17,906 nucleotides of DNA from JAABYT01 sp041581935 (GTDB lineage Bacteria; Pseudomonadota; Gammaproteobacteria; HK1). Both the position numbers and the translations under genes were made by a program. Location of the stretch: positions 1 to 17,906 of the forward strand of contig JBFICP010000041.1 in NCBI GenBank assembly GCA_041581935.1, in the 5' to 3' direction. The notes below the pieces were generated by a model. That model had not been told where the DNA came from. It saw only the letters and a program-made list of their open reading frames with translations, and ran no database searches. Positions 10,932-17,906 of this stretch are shown here, piece by piece (position 1 is the first letter of the stretch; each line of letters begins with the position of its first letter).

Positions 10932-12752
10932 TTATAACCCGAGACGTTTCAACGTCTCCTTGGTCGGCACGCCGTCCTTGGTCCAGCCGCGGGCTTGGTA
11001 ATACTCGGGCAGCATGATGTCGAGCTCGCAGACCTTGTCCTTGGCGGTGCCGCTCGGCGCCGGCACCTCCAGCAAGCGCTTCGGCAGCGTGTCGTCGGCG
11101 GCCGTCAGTCCCGCCGCCAGATTGAACTGACGCTCGAGGTTCCAGATGCGCTCGCCGCACGCGAGCAAGCGCTCCTCGCTCCACTCGCCCTCGCATGCCG
11201 CGTCGATCTGCTTGCGGAACTCTTCCACCCCCCAGGCGGCGGTGGTGAACAGGCACAGGCCGGTCGAGTCGATCATGGCGATGCGATCCTGAGACTCTTT
11301 GGTCGGCACCGCCTTGCCCTTGCCGCTCTGATCCTCCATGTCCTCGGCAAAAACATCGTGCTTCAGGTGGCAGGCGCCGCGGTTCGAGGTGGCGAAGCCG
11401 AGCCCCATGCCCTGGAGCGCGCGCGAATCGTAGCCGGCGAACTCCTGACCCTTGACCGCCATGGCGAGCTCCGGATGCCCGTACTTCTCGCACATGCGTC
11501 GCGATCCGAGCCCGAGGATCTGACCGAAGCCCTCGTACTTGCCGGTCTTCTCCGCCATCACGGTGAGGGCCTCCGGGTTACCGAACTTCAACGCGATGCC
11601 ATCGGTGTCCTTGTCGCTGATGACGCCCATCTCGTAGAGCTCCATGGCGGCTGCCAGGGTGCCCCCGAAGGAGATCGGATCCATGCCGTGCTCGTTCATG
11701 AGAAAACCGGCGAAGGTGAGCGCGTCGATGTCGTCGATACCGCAGAGCGGCCCGAACGCGAACGCGGTCTCGTACTCGAGGCCACCGGAAGCGTGCCAGT
11801 ACTCCTTGCGGTTGACGATGGTGAAGTGGGTCTCGTCGATGTGCGCGATGCGCCCGCAAGCGATAGTGCAGCCGAAGCAGGCCTTGTTCGTGAGCAGATT
11901 CACGTGCCCGTTGGGCTTCGGCTTCATCATGGCGCGGGCGTTAATCTTCTCGACACCCTCGAATTGGACCGCATGGAAGTTCCGGGTCGGCAGCCCGCCG
12001 AACTCCTGCATGGTGTCGATCATCGCGTTGGTGCCGTACTTGGTGAGTCCCTTGCGGCCGCGATTGTTCTCGAGCTGATCTTTCGTCTCCGCCACCACCT
12101 GCATGAAGCGTTTCGGGTCCTTGACGCGAACGCCGACGCTGCCGTGCACGGCGACCGCTTTCAAATTCTTCGAGCCCATGACCGCGCCGACGCCGGATCG
12201 TCCTGCCGCGCGGTGCAGATCGTTGATGACGCAGGCGTAGCGCACGCCGCGTTCGCCGGCGACGCCAATGGAGGCGATCTTCAGCAGCGGATTCTGATGG
12301 CGTGCCTTGATCCACTCCTCGGTCTGCCACACGCTCGATCCCCACAGCTCGTCGGCGGGCAGTATCTCGACGTCGTCGTTGACGATGTGCAGGTAAACGG
12401 GCTCGGCTGCGCGGCCTTCGACGATCAGAAGATCGTAGCCGGCGAATTTGAGCTCGGCGCCGAACTTGCCGCCGGAATTCGAGCAGGCGATGGCGTCGGT
12501 GAGCGGCCCCTTGGTGACCACGGCGTAGCGCCCGCTCGTCGACGCCATGGTTCCGGTGAGCGGACCGGTTGCGAAGATCAGCACGTTCTCCGGGCTCATG
12601 GCATCGGCTTTCGGGTCCATGCTCTGCGCCAGGTACTTGCTAGCGAGCCCGCGCTCGCCCAGATAGTCCCTCGCCCACTCCATGTTGAGCGGCTCGATGG
12701 ACGCCTCGCCCTTGGTCAGATTGACGCGCAGGATTTTCTCTTGCCAACTCAT
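10932..12752 (-). CDS. aorB: Tungsten-dependent aldehyde:acceptor oxidoreductase, catalytic subunit
   Basis: A 606-residue AOR-family enzyme that oxidises aldehydes to acids at a tungsten bis-pterin site. The [4Fe-4S] ligands are Cys292, Cys295, Cys299 (ACFGCTIACG) and Cys500 (DSTGLCLF), close to positions 288, 291, 295 and 494 in the Pyrococcus enzyme. Pterin and active-site regions are seen as GLEYETAFAFGPLCGIDD (about 324-341) and GLGFATSNRGACHLKH (about 451-465). The opening MSWQEKILRVNLTKGE is the standard AOR N-terminus and sets ATG 12752, with AGGA about 9 bases upstream, although the frame stays open further into the ferredoxin gene. It lies 14 bases after aorA. This four-gene form is the NAD-linked bacterial type, able to use aldehydes and possibly to reduce acids with low-potential donors. 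Confidence 0.96.
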   Translation of the reverse strand: MSWQEKILRVNLTKGEASIEPLNMEWARDYLGERGLASKYLAQSMDPKADAMSPENVLIFATGPLTGTMASTSGRYAVVTKGPLTDAIACSNSGGKFGAELKFAGYDLLIVEGRAAEPVYLHIVNDDVEILPADELWGSSVWQTEEWIKARHQNPLLKIASIGVAGERGVRYACVINDLHRAAGRSGVGAVMGSKNLKAVAVHGSVGVRVKDPKRFMQVVAETKDQLENNRGRKGLTKYGTNAMIDTMQEFGGLPTRNFHAVQFEGVEKINARAMMKPKPNGHVNLLTNKACFGCTIACGRIAHIDETHFTIVNRKEYWHASGGLEYETAFAFGPLCGIDDIDALTFAGFLMNEHGMDPISFGGTLAAAMELYEMGVISDKDTDGIALKFGNPEALTVMAEKTGKYEGFGQILGLGSRRMCEKYGHPELAMAVKGQEFAGYDSRALQGMGLGFATSNRGACHLKHDVFAEDMEDQSGKGKAVPTKESQDRIAMIDSTGLCLFTTAAWGVEEFRKQIDAACEGEWSEERLLACGERIWNLERQFNLAAGLTAADDTLPKRLLEVPAPSGTAKDKVCELDIMLPEYYQARGWTKDGVPTKETLKRLGL

Positions 12753-12766
12753 GGTGCGTGTTCCTG

Positions 12767-13240
12767 TCAGGCCGAGGGTTGATTGTGGGTTTTCTGTGCC
12801 CACTCGCGCATGCGATCGTAGCCCGTCCAGTCCGCATCCACGTAGGTGATGGCGCCGGTGGGACAGGCCGCCGCGCATTGGGGATCGCCGCCACACAGAT
12901 CGCACTTGATGACCTTGCCGGTGTCCTGATTGTAATTGATGGTGCCGAAGGGACACGCAATGGTGCAGACCTTGCATCCGACGCAGACGTCGTCGGCCAC
13001 TTCCTTGGCGCCCGTGAGCGCGTTGAGCGTAATCGCCTCCACCGGACAGGCGTGCAGGCACCAAGCTTCGGCGCACTGGGTGCAGGTATAGGGTATGGCA
13101 GTCCGGCCGTGCTCGAACTCGAAGATTTTTATCCGCGACTTGGCCGGGTTGAACACGCCCTCGTGCTCGAACGAGCAGGCCATCTCGCACTGCAGGCAGC
13201 TCGTGCATTTCTCAGGGTCGATGAGCAGTGATTTTTGCAT
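12767..13240 (-). CDS. aorA: Four-cluster ferredoxin subunit of the aldehyde oxidoreductase
   Basis: A 157-residue polyferredoxin with sixteen cluster cysteines in four groups: 12/15/18/22, 53/56/61/65, 86/89/92/96 and 113/116/122/126. This is the PsrB/HycB-like arrangement holding four [4Fe-4S] clusters. In the AorABC complex the AorA chain wires tungsten subunits to the flavin subunit and can form filaments. First gene of the operon; ATG 13240 is preceded by GGAAGC, and the N-terminus MQKSLLIDPEKCTSC is standard. The upstream 194-bp region holds the paired palindromes at 13332-13407 and a short GTCGA/TCGAC palindrome (13256-13269), but no promoter that I can name with confidence. Confidence 0.94.
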   Translation of the reverse strand: MQKSLLIDPEKCTSCLQCEMACSFEHEGVFNPAKSRIKIFEFEHGRTAIPYTCTQCAEAWCLHACPVEAITLNALTGAKEVADDVCVGCKVCTIACPFGTINYNQDTGKVIKCDLCGGDPQCAAACPTGAITYVDADWTGYDRMREWAQKTHNQPSA

Positions 13241-13331
13241 TCTCGCTTCCTTCGGGTCGACCGTTCGACTCTAATTGATTTCCAATGCGGGAGCGAGGGG
13301 GCGATGCGCGCCGAAACTCGGACCTGGACCC

Positions 13332-13407
13332 GTCGGTCGGGCTGAGCGTAACGAAGCCCGGACCGGCCGTCAGAATGTCGGGGTTCGCTACGCTCAGCCC
13401 GGCCGAC
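13332..13407. repeat. Head-to-head pair of palindromic intergenic repeats
   Basis: Arms 13332-13363 and 13377-13407 are inverted copies of one ~31-base element that differ at about four places, separated by 13 bases. Each arm is itself a hairpin (for example CGGGCT/AGCCCG around GAGCGTAACGA). The core GGCTGAGCGTAACGAAGCCC is of a kind widespread between genes in proteobacteria. The pair fills most of the gap between the methyltransferase and the aor operon and may end transcription or act as a BIME-like unit. Confidence 0.82.
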
Positions 13408-13434
13408 GGCAGGACGCCGGCCGAAAAAGCGTCG

Positions 13435-14574
13435 TCACGACTCGCGCACCACCACGAACGACTCGTCGATGAACCACAGCCCCCCGTGGCGCGCCAACAC
13501 CTCGGCGGTGGCTTCCAGATAGTCGCGGCGGGTCATGGCCTCGGTCATCTGGCGGTCGTCGATCTGGGCGACGTACACCGCCGCGTTCCACGCCGCCAGC
13601 AGCGTCGAGGTGCCGATGTGCTCGCCGACCTCGGTGGGCATGACGTGCAGACCGTAGCGGAACAGGTTGGTGCGTTGCGGATCGGCGTGATAGCGCCTGT
13701 CCGGAAACGCTTTCTCGAGGCGCGGCATGAGCGCGTCGAGCAGCATCGGCCCCGGGGTCTGGAACGGCTGCTCGCCGGGCCACACCTTGCGGATGATCTC
13801 CATACCCGGATCCTGCCCGGTCGCCTGGACGGTGATCATCCGCCCGCCGGGCGCGAGCGCCGCCGCGAGCGGCTCGAGCACCGTGCGCACCTTGACCTCC
13901 ACCGGGTGCCGTGCCCGGTAAGGCTGCGCGGCGATGACGAGGTCGTAAGCCAGATCGCACGCGCCGCGCCGGGGTATGACCGCGTCGAGGACGAATTTCT
14001 GATCGCCGCGAAAGAGCACCAGCACCGACGGCTGCACGTAGAGCGGGTTGCCGGTCTTCTCGCTGGTGCGCACCTGCCACCAGTCCCTGAGCAGCGGCCG
14101 GAGCTCGTTGATCTGCGTTTCGAACTCGTGGGAGGTGGCGCCATCGAGCGACACCTCGCGCCAGTTGAGCGCGTCCTGCTTGTGCTTGCTGTTCGGCCAC
14201 AGCGCCGGCGCCTCGGAGTAGTGCATGTTGGTCATGACGACCACCATCTGCGGATGCTCGGCGAACCGATCGGGCAGCTTCTCGAGCGTCAGGCGCAGAT
14301 CCTCGACGCTGATTTCCTTGCCGATGACCAGGAACGGCACGTTCGCAAACGCCTCGTGCAGTCGCCTGAGCGAGCTCGCGAGCACCGTGCCATCACCGGT
14401 GCCCGCGTCGAAGAGCTGGAGCGCCGGCGGCCGCGGCCGGATATGTCCGATCTCCTCGCCCACCTGCTCCGCGATGGCCCACTTCTCGCCACAGGTGGTG
14501 ACGAACATGAGGTACTTCTCGCGGTTGTCGAAGAAACGAAACGGCCGTTTGTTGATGTCGCTTTGCTCAGTCAT
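13435..14574 (-). CDS. Class I SAM-dependent methyltransferase-like protein
   Basis: A 379-residue protein. The N-terminal third has the SAM-binding motif I LFDAGTGDGTVL (about 54-65), followed by an alternating strand/helix pattern: NVPFLVIGKEIS, then QMVVVMTNMHYSEAP, then a long insert, then DLVIAAQPYRARHPVE, then LEPLAAALAPGGRMITVQATG. The phrase LAPGGRMI is typical of the strand-5 region of class I methyltransferases. The C-terminal part (from about 290) is unfamiliar. The substrate is unknown, and I do not recognise the subfamily. ATG 14574 has no good Shine-Dalgarno. It is flanked on both sides by palindromic repeats, so it is probably its own transcription unit. Confidence 0.8.
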   Translation of the reverse strand: MTEQSDINKRPFRFFDNREKYLMFVTTCGEKWAIAEQVGEEIGHIRPRPPALQLFDAGTGDGTVLASSLRRLHEAFANVPFLVIGKEISVEDLRLTLEKLPDRFAEHPQMVVVMTNMHYSEAPALWPNSKHKQDALNWREVSLDGATSHEFETQINELRPLLRDWWQVRTSEKTGNPLYVQPSVLVLFRGDQKFVLDAVIPRRGACDLAYDLVIAAQPYRARHPVEVKVRTVLEPLAAALAPGGRMITVQATGQDPGMEIIRKVWPGEQPFQTPGPMLLDALMPRLEKAFPDRRYHADPQRTNLFRYGLHVMPTEVGEHIGTSTLLAAWNAAVYVAQIDDRQMTEAMTRRDYLEATAEVLARHGGLWFIDESFVVVRES

Positions 14575-14631
14575 GAATGATTGAATGCCCTCGATTCGTC
14601 GCGCGCTCTCCCGGTACTGCTTAACCCTGAC

Positions 14632-14681
14632 GGAGCGCGCGTGCTCGCGAATACCGCTTCATTGGCGAGCATGCGCGCTCC
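14632..14681. repeat. Inverted REP pair (BIME-like)
   Basis: The copy at 14632-14652 and the inverted copy at 14661-14681 match at 19 of 21 positions (GGAGCGCGCRTGCTCGCSAAT) around an 8-base spacer, so the transcript could form a long hairpin. The right copy extends to TGTGGGAGC on the minus strand, as in the REP at 2456-2480. It lies in the 121-bp gap between the molybdenum hydroxylase gene and the methyltransferase. Confidence 0.88.
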
Positions 14682-14695
14682 CACAGTCGACCCAT

Positions 14696-16933
14696 TCAAC
14701 CGGGTCGCCGCATCGCCCGCCACACCGTCTCCGGGGTCGCCGGCATCTCGAAGTCCCGCCCATCGAGGGCATCGACGACCGCGTTGATGACCGCCGCCGG
14801 TGCGCCGATGGGACCGACCTCGCCGGCGCCCTTCATGCCGAGCGGGTTGTTGAGGCTCGGCTCGCCGGTCAACGCGTAGCTGAAATCGGGCACGTCGTCG
14901 GCGCGCGGCAGCCCGTAGTCCATGAACGATCCCGTCAACAGCTGACCGCTTTCCTCATCGTAGACGGTGCGCTCGAGCAACGCCTGGCCGATCCCCTGAA
15001 CGACGCCGCCGATCACCTGGCCGGTGGCGATGGCGGGATTGAGCACCGTGCCGAGATCGTCGACGCAGGTGAAGGCTTCGATGCGCACCCGGCCGGTCTC
15101 GCCGTCGACGCTGACCTCGCACACATAGGCGCCGTTCGGGTTGGTGTCGTGCTCGCCCTCGAAAGCCGCCTCGCCGAGACATGCGCGCGGCTGCGCATCG
15201 CCGAGCGGCCGCGCCAGGTCGAAAAGCCCCACCGCAACGTCGGTGCCCGCAACCGTGAACTGCCCGTGTCCATATTCCAGATCGAGCGCCGCCGCTTCGA
15301 GCCTCTCCGACGCCGCCTCGCGAGCCTGCTCGAGCATGTGCTCGGTGGCGCGCACGATGGTGCTCGCGCCGATGGGCAGCGACGACGAGCCGCCGGTGCC
15401 GCCGCCGGTGGCGATCGCGTCGGTATCGCCCTGGATGACGCGCACCTGCGCGACGGGGATCTGCAGCCGCGCGGCGACCAGCTCGGCGAACGCGGTCTCG
15501 TGACCCTGACCGGTGGACTGGGTGCCGGTGCGCACCACGACGCACGCGTCGGTGAGCGCCACCTGGCTCACCTCGACCGGGTTGCCGCCGGTCGCGTGCA
15601 GATAAAGCGCGAGGCCGATGCCGCGCCGCTCGCCGCGAGCTTCCGAGAGTTTCTTGCGATCGGCGAAGCCCGCCCAGTCCGAGAGCGCCAGCGCCTGGTC
15701 CATGACCGCCTCGAAATCACCGCAGTCGTACACGCGCCCGAACGCCGTCGTATAGGGCATGGCGGAGGTCGGCACCAGGTTCATGCGGCGCAGCTTGATG
15801 CGGTTGATACCGGTCTCGCGCGCGGCGCGATCCATCAGACGCTCGACGGTGGTGATGATCTCGGGCTTGCCCGCGCCGCGGTAGGCATCCACCGGTGTCG
15901 TGTGGGTGAGCATGCCCTCGACGCGCAAGTAAAGCGCCGGGATGTCGTAGACGTGACCGAACACCCGCTGCAGGCCGTCAGTGGGAATGGACGGGGCGGC
16001 GCTCGAAAGGTAGGCACCGAGATTGGCCTTCACGTGGGCGCGCAGCGCGAGCAGGCGGCCGTCGGCATCGAGTGCAATCTCGGCGCGGTGCGCGTGATCG
16101 CGCCCACCCGCGTCGGTGAGGAAGGCGTCGCTGCGATCGCCGACCCATTTGACGGGACACTCGAGGCGGCGAGCGGCATAGAGCACCAGCGCCTGCTCCG
16201 GGTAGGTGAAGATCTTCATGCCGAAGCTGCCACCCACGTCGTAGGTGACGACCCGCAAGCGATCCTTGTCGATGCCGAGCACGGATTCGGCGAATGCCTT
16301 CTGCAAGGAATGCACGCCCTGGGATTGCGTGTAGAGCGTATAGCGGTCGGCTCGCGCGTCGTAATCGCCGACCGCCGAGCGGGTCTCAATGGGGCAGATG
16401 ACGACGCGGTTGTTGATGGCGTCGATGGTGCATACCCGCGCTGCGCGGGCGAATGCCGCTTCCACCGCCGCGGCATCGCCCTTCTCCCAGTCGAAGCAGC
16501 GCTCGCGGCTCGTGCGCACGTCGGTGCACGCCTCGAGCGCCTCGAACTCCGCCGCGATCAGCTCGGCCGCCTCCCGGGCAATGTCGAGAGTGCGCGCCAC
16601 CACCAGCGCGACCCCGTCGCCGACGTAGCGCACCACGGACTCGGCCAGCACCGGCCGCTCCGGTGCCTGCATGGGACTGCCGTCCCGGGAAGTCACCGGC
16701 GTGCGGCACGGCAGCGCGCCGATACCGTCGCGCGCTAGATCGGCCGCCGTGTACACCGCCGCGACCCCGTCGACCGCGCGCGCCGCCTGCACATCGAGCG
16801 ACACGATGCGTGCGTGCGCATACGGCGATCGCAGCACGAAGGCGTGAAGCGCGCCGGGAAACGACAGGTCATCGACGAAGCGACCCTTACCCGTGAGAAA
16901 ACGATGATCTTCCAATCGCATGCAATGAATCAC
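14696..16933 (-). CDS. Xanthine dehydrogenase/CO dehydrogenase-type molybdenum hydroxylase, large subunit
   Basis: A 745-residue molybdopterin-binding subunit. The N-terminal hammerhead domain opens RLEDHRFLTGKGRFVDDLSFPGA. The Mo-cofactor part shows YDVGGSFGMK (about 231-240), VDAYRGAGKPE (348-358), GTQSTGQGHETAFAE, GGGTGGSSSLP and the base Glu near 705 in MKGAGEVGPIGAP. The active-site loop is AYRGAG, not the AYRCSFR that marks true (form I) CO dehydrogenase, so CO oxidation is unlikely; aldehydes or N-heterocycles are more likely substrates. GTG 16933 opens the frame, and ATG 16921 is equally plausible; both give a short N-terminus. The FAD and 2Fe-2S subunits this family normally needs are not in the window on either side. 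Confidence 0.92.
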   Translation of the reverse strand: MIHCMRLEDHRFLTGKGRFVDDLSFPGALHAFVLRSPYAHARIVSLDVQAARAVDGVAAVYTAADLARDGIGALPCRTPVTSRDGSPMQAPERPVLAESVVRYVGDGVALVVARTLDIAREAAELIAAEFEALEACTDVRTSRERCFDWEKGDAAAVEAAFARAARVCTIDAINNRVVICPIETRSAVGDYDARADRYTLYTQSQGVHSLQKAFAESVLGIDKDRLRVVTYDVGGSFGMKIFTYPEQALVLYAARRLECPVKWVGDRSDAFLTDAGGRDHAHRAEIALDADGRLLALRAHVKANLGAYLSSAAPSIPTDGLQRVFGHVYDIPALYLRVEGMLTHTTPVDAYRGAGKPEIITTVERLMDRAARETGINRIKLRRMNLVPTSAMPYTTAFGRVYDCGDFEAVMDQALALSDWAGFADRKKLSEARGERRGIGLALYLHATGGNPVEVSQVALTDACVVVRTGTQSTGQGHETAFAELVAARLQIPVAQVRVIQGDTDAIATGGGTGGSSSLPIGASTIVRATEHMLEQAREAASERLEAAALDLEYGHGQFTVAGTDVAVGLFDLARPLGDAQPRACLGEAAFEGEHDTNPNGAYVCEVSVDGETGRVRIEAFTCVDDLGTVLNPAIATGQVIGGVVQGIGQALLERTVYDEESGQLLTGSFMDYGLPRADDVPDFSYALTGEPSLNNPLGMKGAGEVGPIGAPAAVINAVVDALDGRDFEMPATPETVWRAMRRPG

Positions 16934-16962
16934 TCGTTGTCGTCACCACGCCGCCCGTGGAA

Positions 16963-16985
16963 GTGAGCATGCTCGTTCCTACAAA
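16963..16985. repeat. REP-type palindrome between hydrolase and Mo hydroxylase genes
   Basis: Read on the minus strand it is TTGTAGGAACGAGCATGCTC followed by AC, with GAGCATGCTC a perfect 10-base palindrome. It lies in the 76-bp gap after the isochorismatase-like gene. Confidence 0.7.
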
Positions 16986-17009
16986 GCAATCGGCAAAACG
17001 CGCAAGAGT

Positions 17010-17540
17010 CTAAACGAACTCCGACACCGACTTAAGCTGCCCCGCGCCGATGAAGCGCGCCAGCAGCATTAGCCCGGCATCGTGGACTTCGCGCCCCGCG
17101 TGGCTCGCGCAGGCATCTATGACCACCACCGGCTCGATGTCGCGCTCGAACGCATCGACCGCAGTCTTCAGCACGCAGCCGTCGGTGGCGATGCCACACA
17201 AGATCAGCCGCTCGATCTGCTGCTCGACGACGTGCTCCGAGAACTCGTGTGTAAAGGCCGTGTAGCCGTGCTTGACGAACACCGGCCCCGCGCTCGTGTC
17301 GAGCGCATCGTAGAGCACGGTCTCGGGCTCGCGCATGAAACGCGTCCAACCGATCCAGCGCGCGTAGCCGCTGTCCGGGGTGTTCACGAAGCGCGTGTAC
17401 GCGACGCCGATGCCGCGATCCGAAAATGCACCGATCAAGGTGTTGATGGGCTCGATGACATGCGCGGTGTGCTCGTTGATGAAACCGTTTTGCACGTCGA
17501 CCACCAGCAGCATCGAACGTGCATGCCGCTCATCAGTCAT
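17010..17540 (-). CDS. Isochorismatase-family cysteine hydrolase
   Basis: A 176-residue protein, normal for the nicotinamidase/isochorismatase-like fold. The catalytic triad is visible: Asp15 (LLVVDVQNGF), Lys90 (PVFVKHGYTAF) and Cys122 (LCGIATDGCVLKTA), with the usual cis-peptide loop just before the Cys. Members hydrolyse amides, ureido groups or enol ethers. The neighbours do not fix the substrate, although a pairing with a Mo hydroxylase is often seen in heterocycle breakdown. It overlaps the VOC gene by 8 bases (17533-17540), so the two are coupled. Confidence 0.93.
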   Translation of the reverse strand: MTDERHARSMLLVVDVQNGFINEHTAHVIEPINTLIGAFSDRGIGVAYTRFVNTPDSGYARWIGWTRFMREPETVLYDALDTSAGPVFVKHGYTAFTHEFSEHVVEQQIERLILCGIATDGCVLKTAVDAFERDIEPVVVIDACASHAGREVHDAGLMLLARFIGAGQLKSVSEFV

Positions 17541-17906
17541 CGGCGCGCGCTTTCCAGTCCGGGTCGTCGAAGCGCTGAATCTCGATCAGGTAGCCGGCGG
17601 GATCGCGCAGGAAGCAATGATAGATGTTGAACTTCGGATTGAAGGCGGGTGGTTTTTCGAATTCGACACCGCGGGCTTTGAGGCGCGTGTACCAGCCGTC
17701 GACGTCGTCGCTCACGAGCGTCAGGATGATGCCGTCGCTCTGTGGTTGCTTGTCGCGCCGGCAGATGCCGATGAAGGCGCGGTCGCAAATTCGATAGATC
17801 CGGCAGGCGCCCTGGTCGAGCGCCAGCGGCAGCGCGAGCAGCGACTCGTAGAAGTGCGTCGTCGCTTCGAATTGCGTCGTGTAGCAGAAGGTCACCTGGG
17901 CAGATC
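17533..17906 (-). CDS. VOC-family (glyoxalase-fold) protein, 5' end outside the window
   Basis: About 124 residues are visible. The fold begins QVTFCYTTQFEATTHFYESL, continues with RRDKQPQSDGIILTLVSDDVDGWYTRLKARG, and ends with HCFLRDPAGYLIEIQRFDDP, the usual closing strand with its metal-type Glu. A GTG at 17895 could start it, but the in-frame Gln just before it fits the family N-terminus (xxQVTF), so the gene probably starts past the window edge. The function is unknown, as the VOC fold covers isomerases, dioxygenases and resistance proteins. It is co-transcribed with the isochorismatase-like gene. Confidence 0.87.
   Translation of the reverse strand, partial: SAQVTFCYTTQFEATTHFYESLLALPLALDQGACRIYRICDRAFIGICRRDKQPQSDGIILTLVSDDVDGWYTRLKARGVEFEKPPAFNPKFNIYHCFLRDPAGYLIEIQRFDDPDWKARADD

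Noticed and set aside
10995..12782. 595-codon open frame on the plus strand opposite aorB
   Set aside because: It is antisense to a clear AOR gene. High GC third positions create long open antisense frames, and its translation is His/Ala/Leu/Arg-rich with no domain.
13285..13300. GGGAGCGAGGGGG resembling half of a REP
   Set aside because: Only one arm matches and no palindrome forms.
14585..16738. 717-codon open frame on the plus strand opposite the Mo hydroxylase gene
   Set aside because: The sense gene has all the family motifs; the antisense translation has none and is low-complexity in style.
14696..16933. Aerobic carbon monoxide dehydrogenase (CoxL) function
   Set aside because: The active-site loop is AYRGAG instead of AYRCSFR, and coxM/coxS partners are absent from the window.

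Overview
The window is GC-rich, densely coded chromosomal DNA from a pseudomonad-like proteobacterium, most likely a gammaproteobacterium. The reasons are the high-GC third positions, the Sec-exported redox proteins, the short genes with ATGA overlaps, and at least six scattered copies of a REP-type palindrome built around GGAGCGMGCWTGCTCGC, a repeat style typical of Pseudomonas and its relatives. I see no phage, plasmid, transposase, CRISPR, rRNA or tRNA gene. The species cannot be read from the sequence.

Left part (1-2480): the first codons of a gene leaving the window on the minus strand, a GMC-family FAD alcohol dehydrogenase (minus) with a REP in its leader, and a divergent small exported DUF302-type protein (plus).

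Centre-left (2517-6195), the most unusual part: five minus-strand genes ending at a strong intrinsic terminator. In order of transcription they are a 301-residue exported protein in which a class I c-type cytochrome domain sits between two arrays of Cys-Asn-Pro-Cys repeats; a formylglycine-generating-enzyme-like (SUMF1/FGE) protein; a His-rich DUF6969-like protein; an exported cupredoxin-like protein; and a 102-residue exported protein made almost wholly of the same repeat. The two repeat proteins share a leader type and a C-terminal cassette with 13 cysteines. I read this as a candidate periplasmic metal- or sulfur-handling or electron-transfer system. Its function is unknown to me.

Middle (6263-9298): a minus-strand pair made of a DinB-fold protein and an alpha/beta hydrolase whose nucleophile serine is replaced by alanine, then two plus-strand genes, a small unknown protein and a phytanoyl-CoA-dioxygenase-type Fe(II)/2-oxoglutarate oxygenase.

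Middle-right (9330-13407): a complete minus-strand aorABCD-type operon for a tungsten-dependent aldehyde oxidoreductase. It encodes a four-cluster ferredoxin subunit, a tungstopterin catalytic subunit, an FAD subunit and a MoaD/ThiS-like sulfur carrier, with an intrinsic terminator after the last gene. A second palindromic repeat family lies upstream of and inside this operon.

Right part (13435-17906, all minus): a class I SAM methyltransferase, a head-to-head REP pair, an orphan xanthine dehydrogenase/CO dehydrogenase-type molybdenum hydroxylase large subunit without its FAD and 2Fe-2S partners in view, an isochorismatase-like cysteine hydrolase, and the 3' part of a VOC (glyoxalase-fold) gene overlapping it. 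The general theme is oxidation of small alcohols, aldehydes and other organic molecules, together with periplasmic redox proteins.
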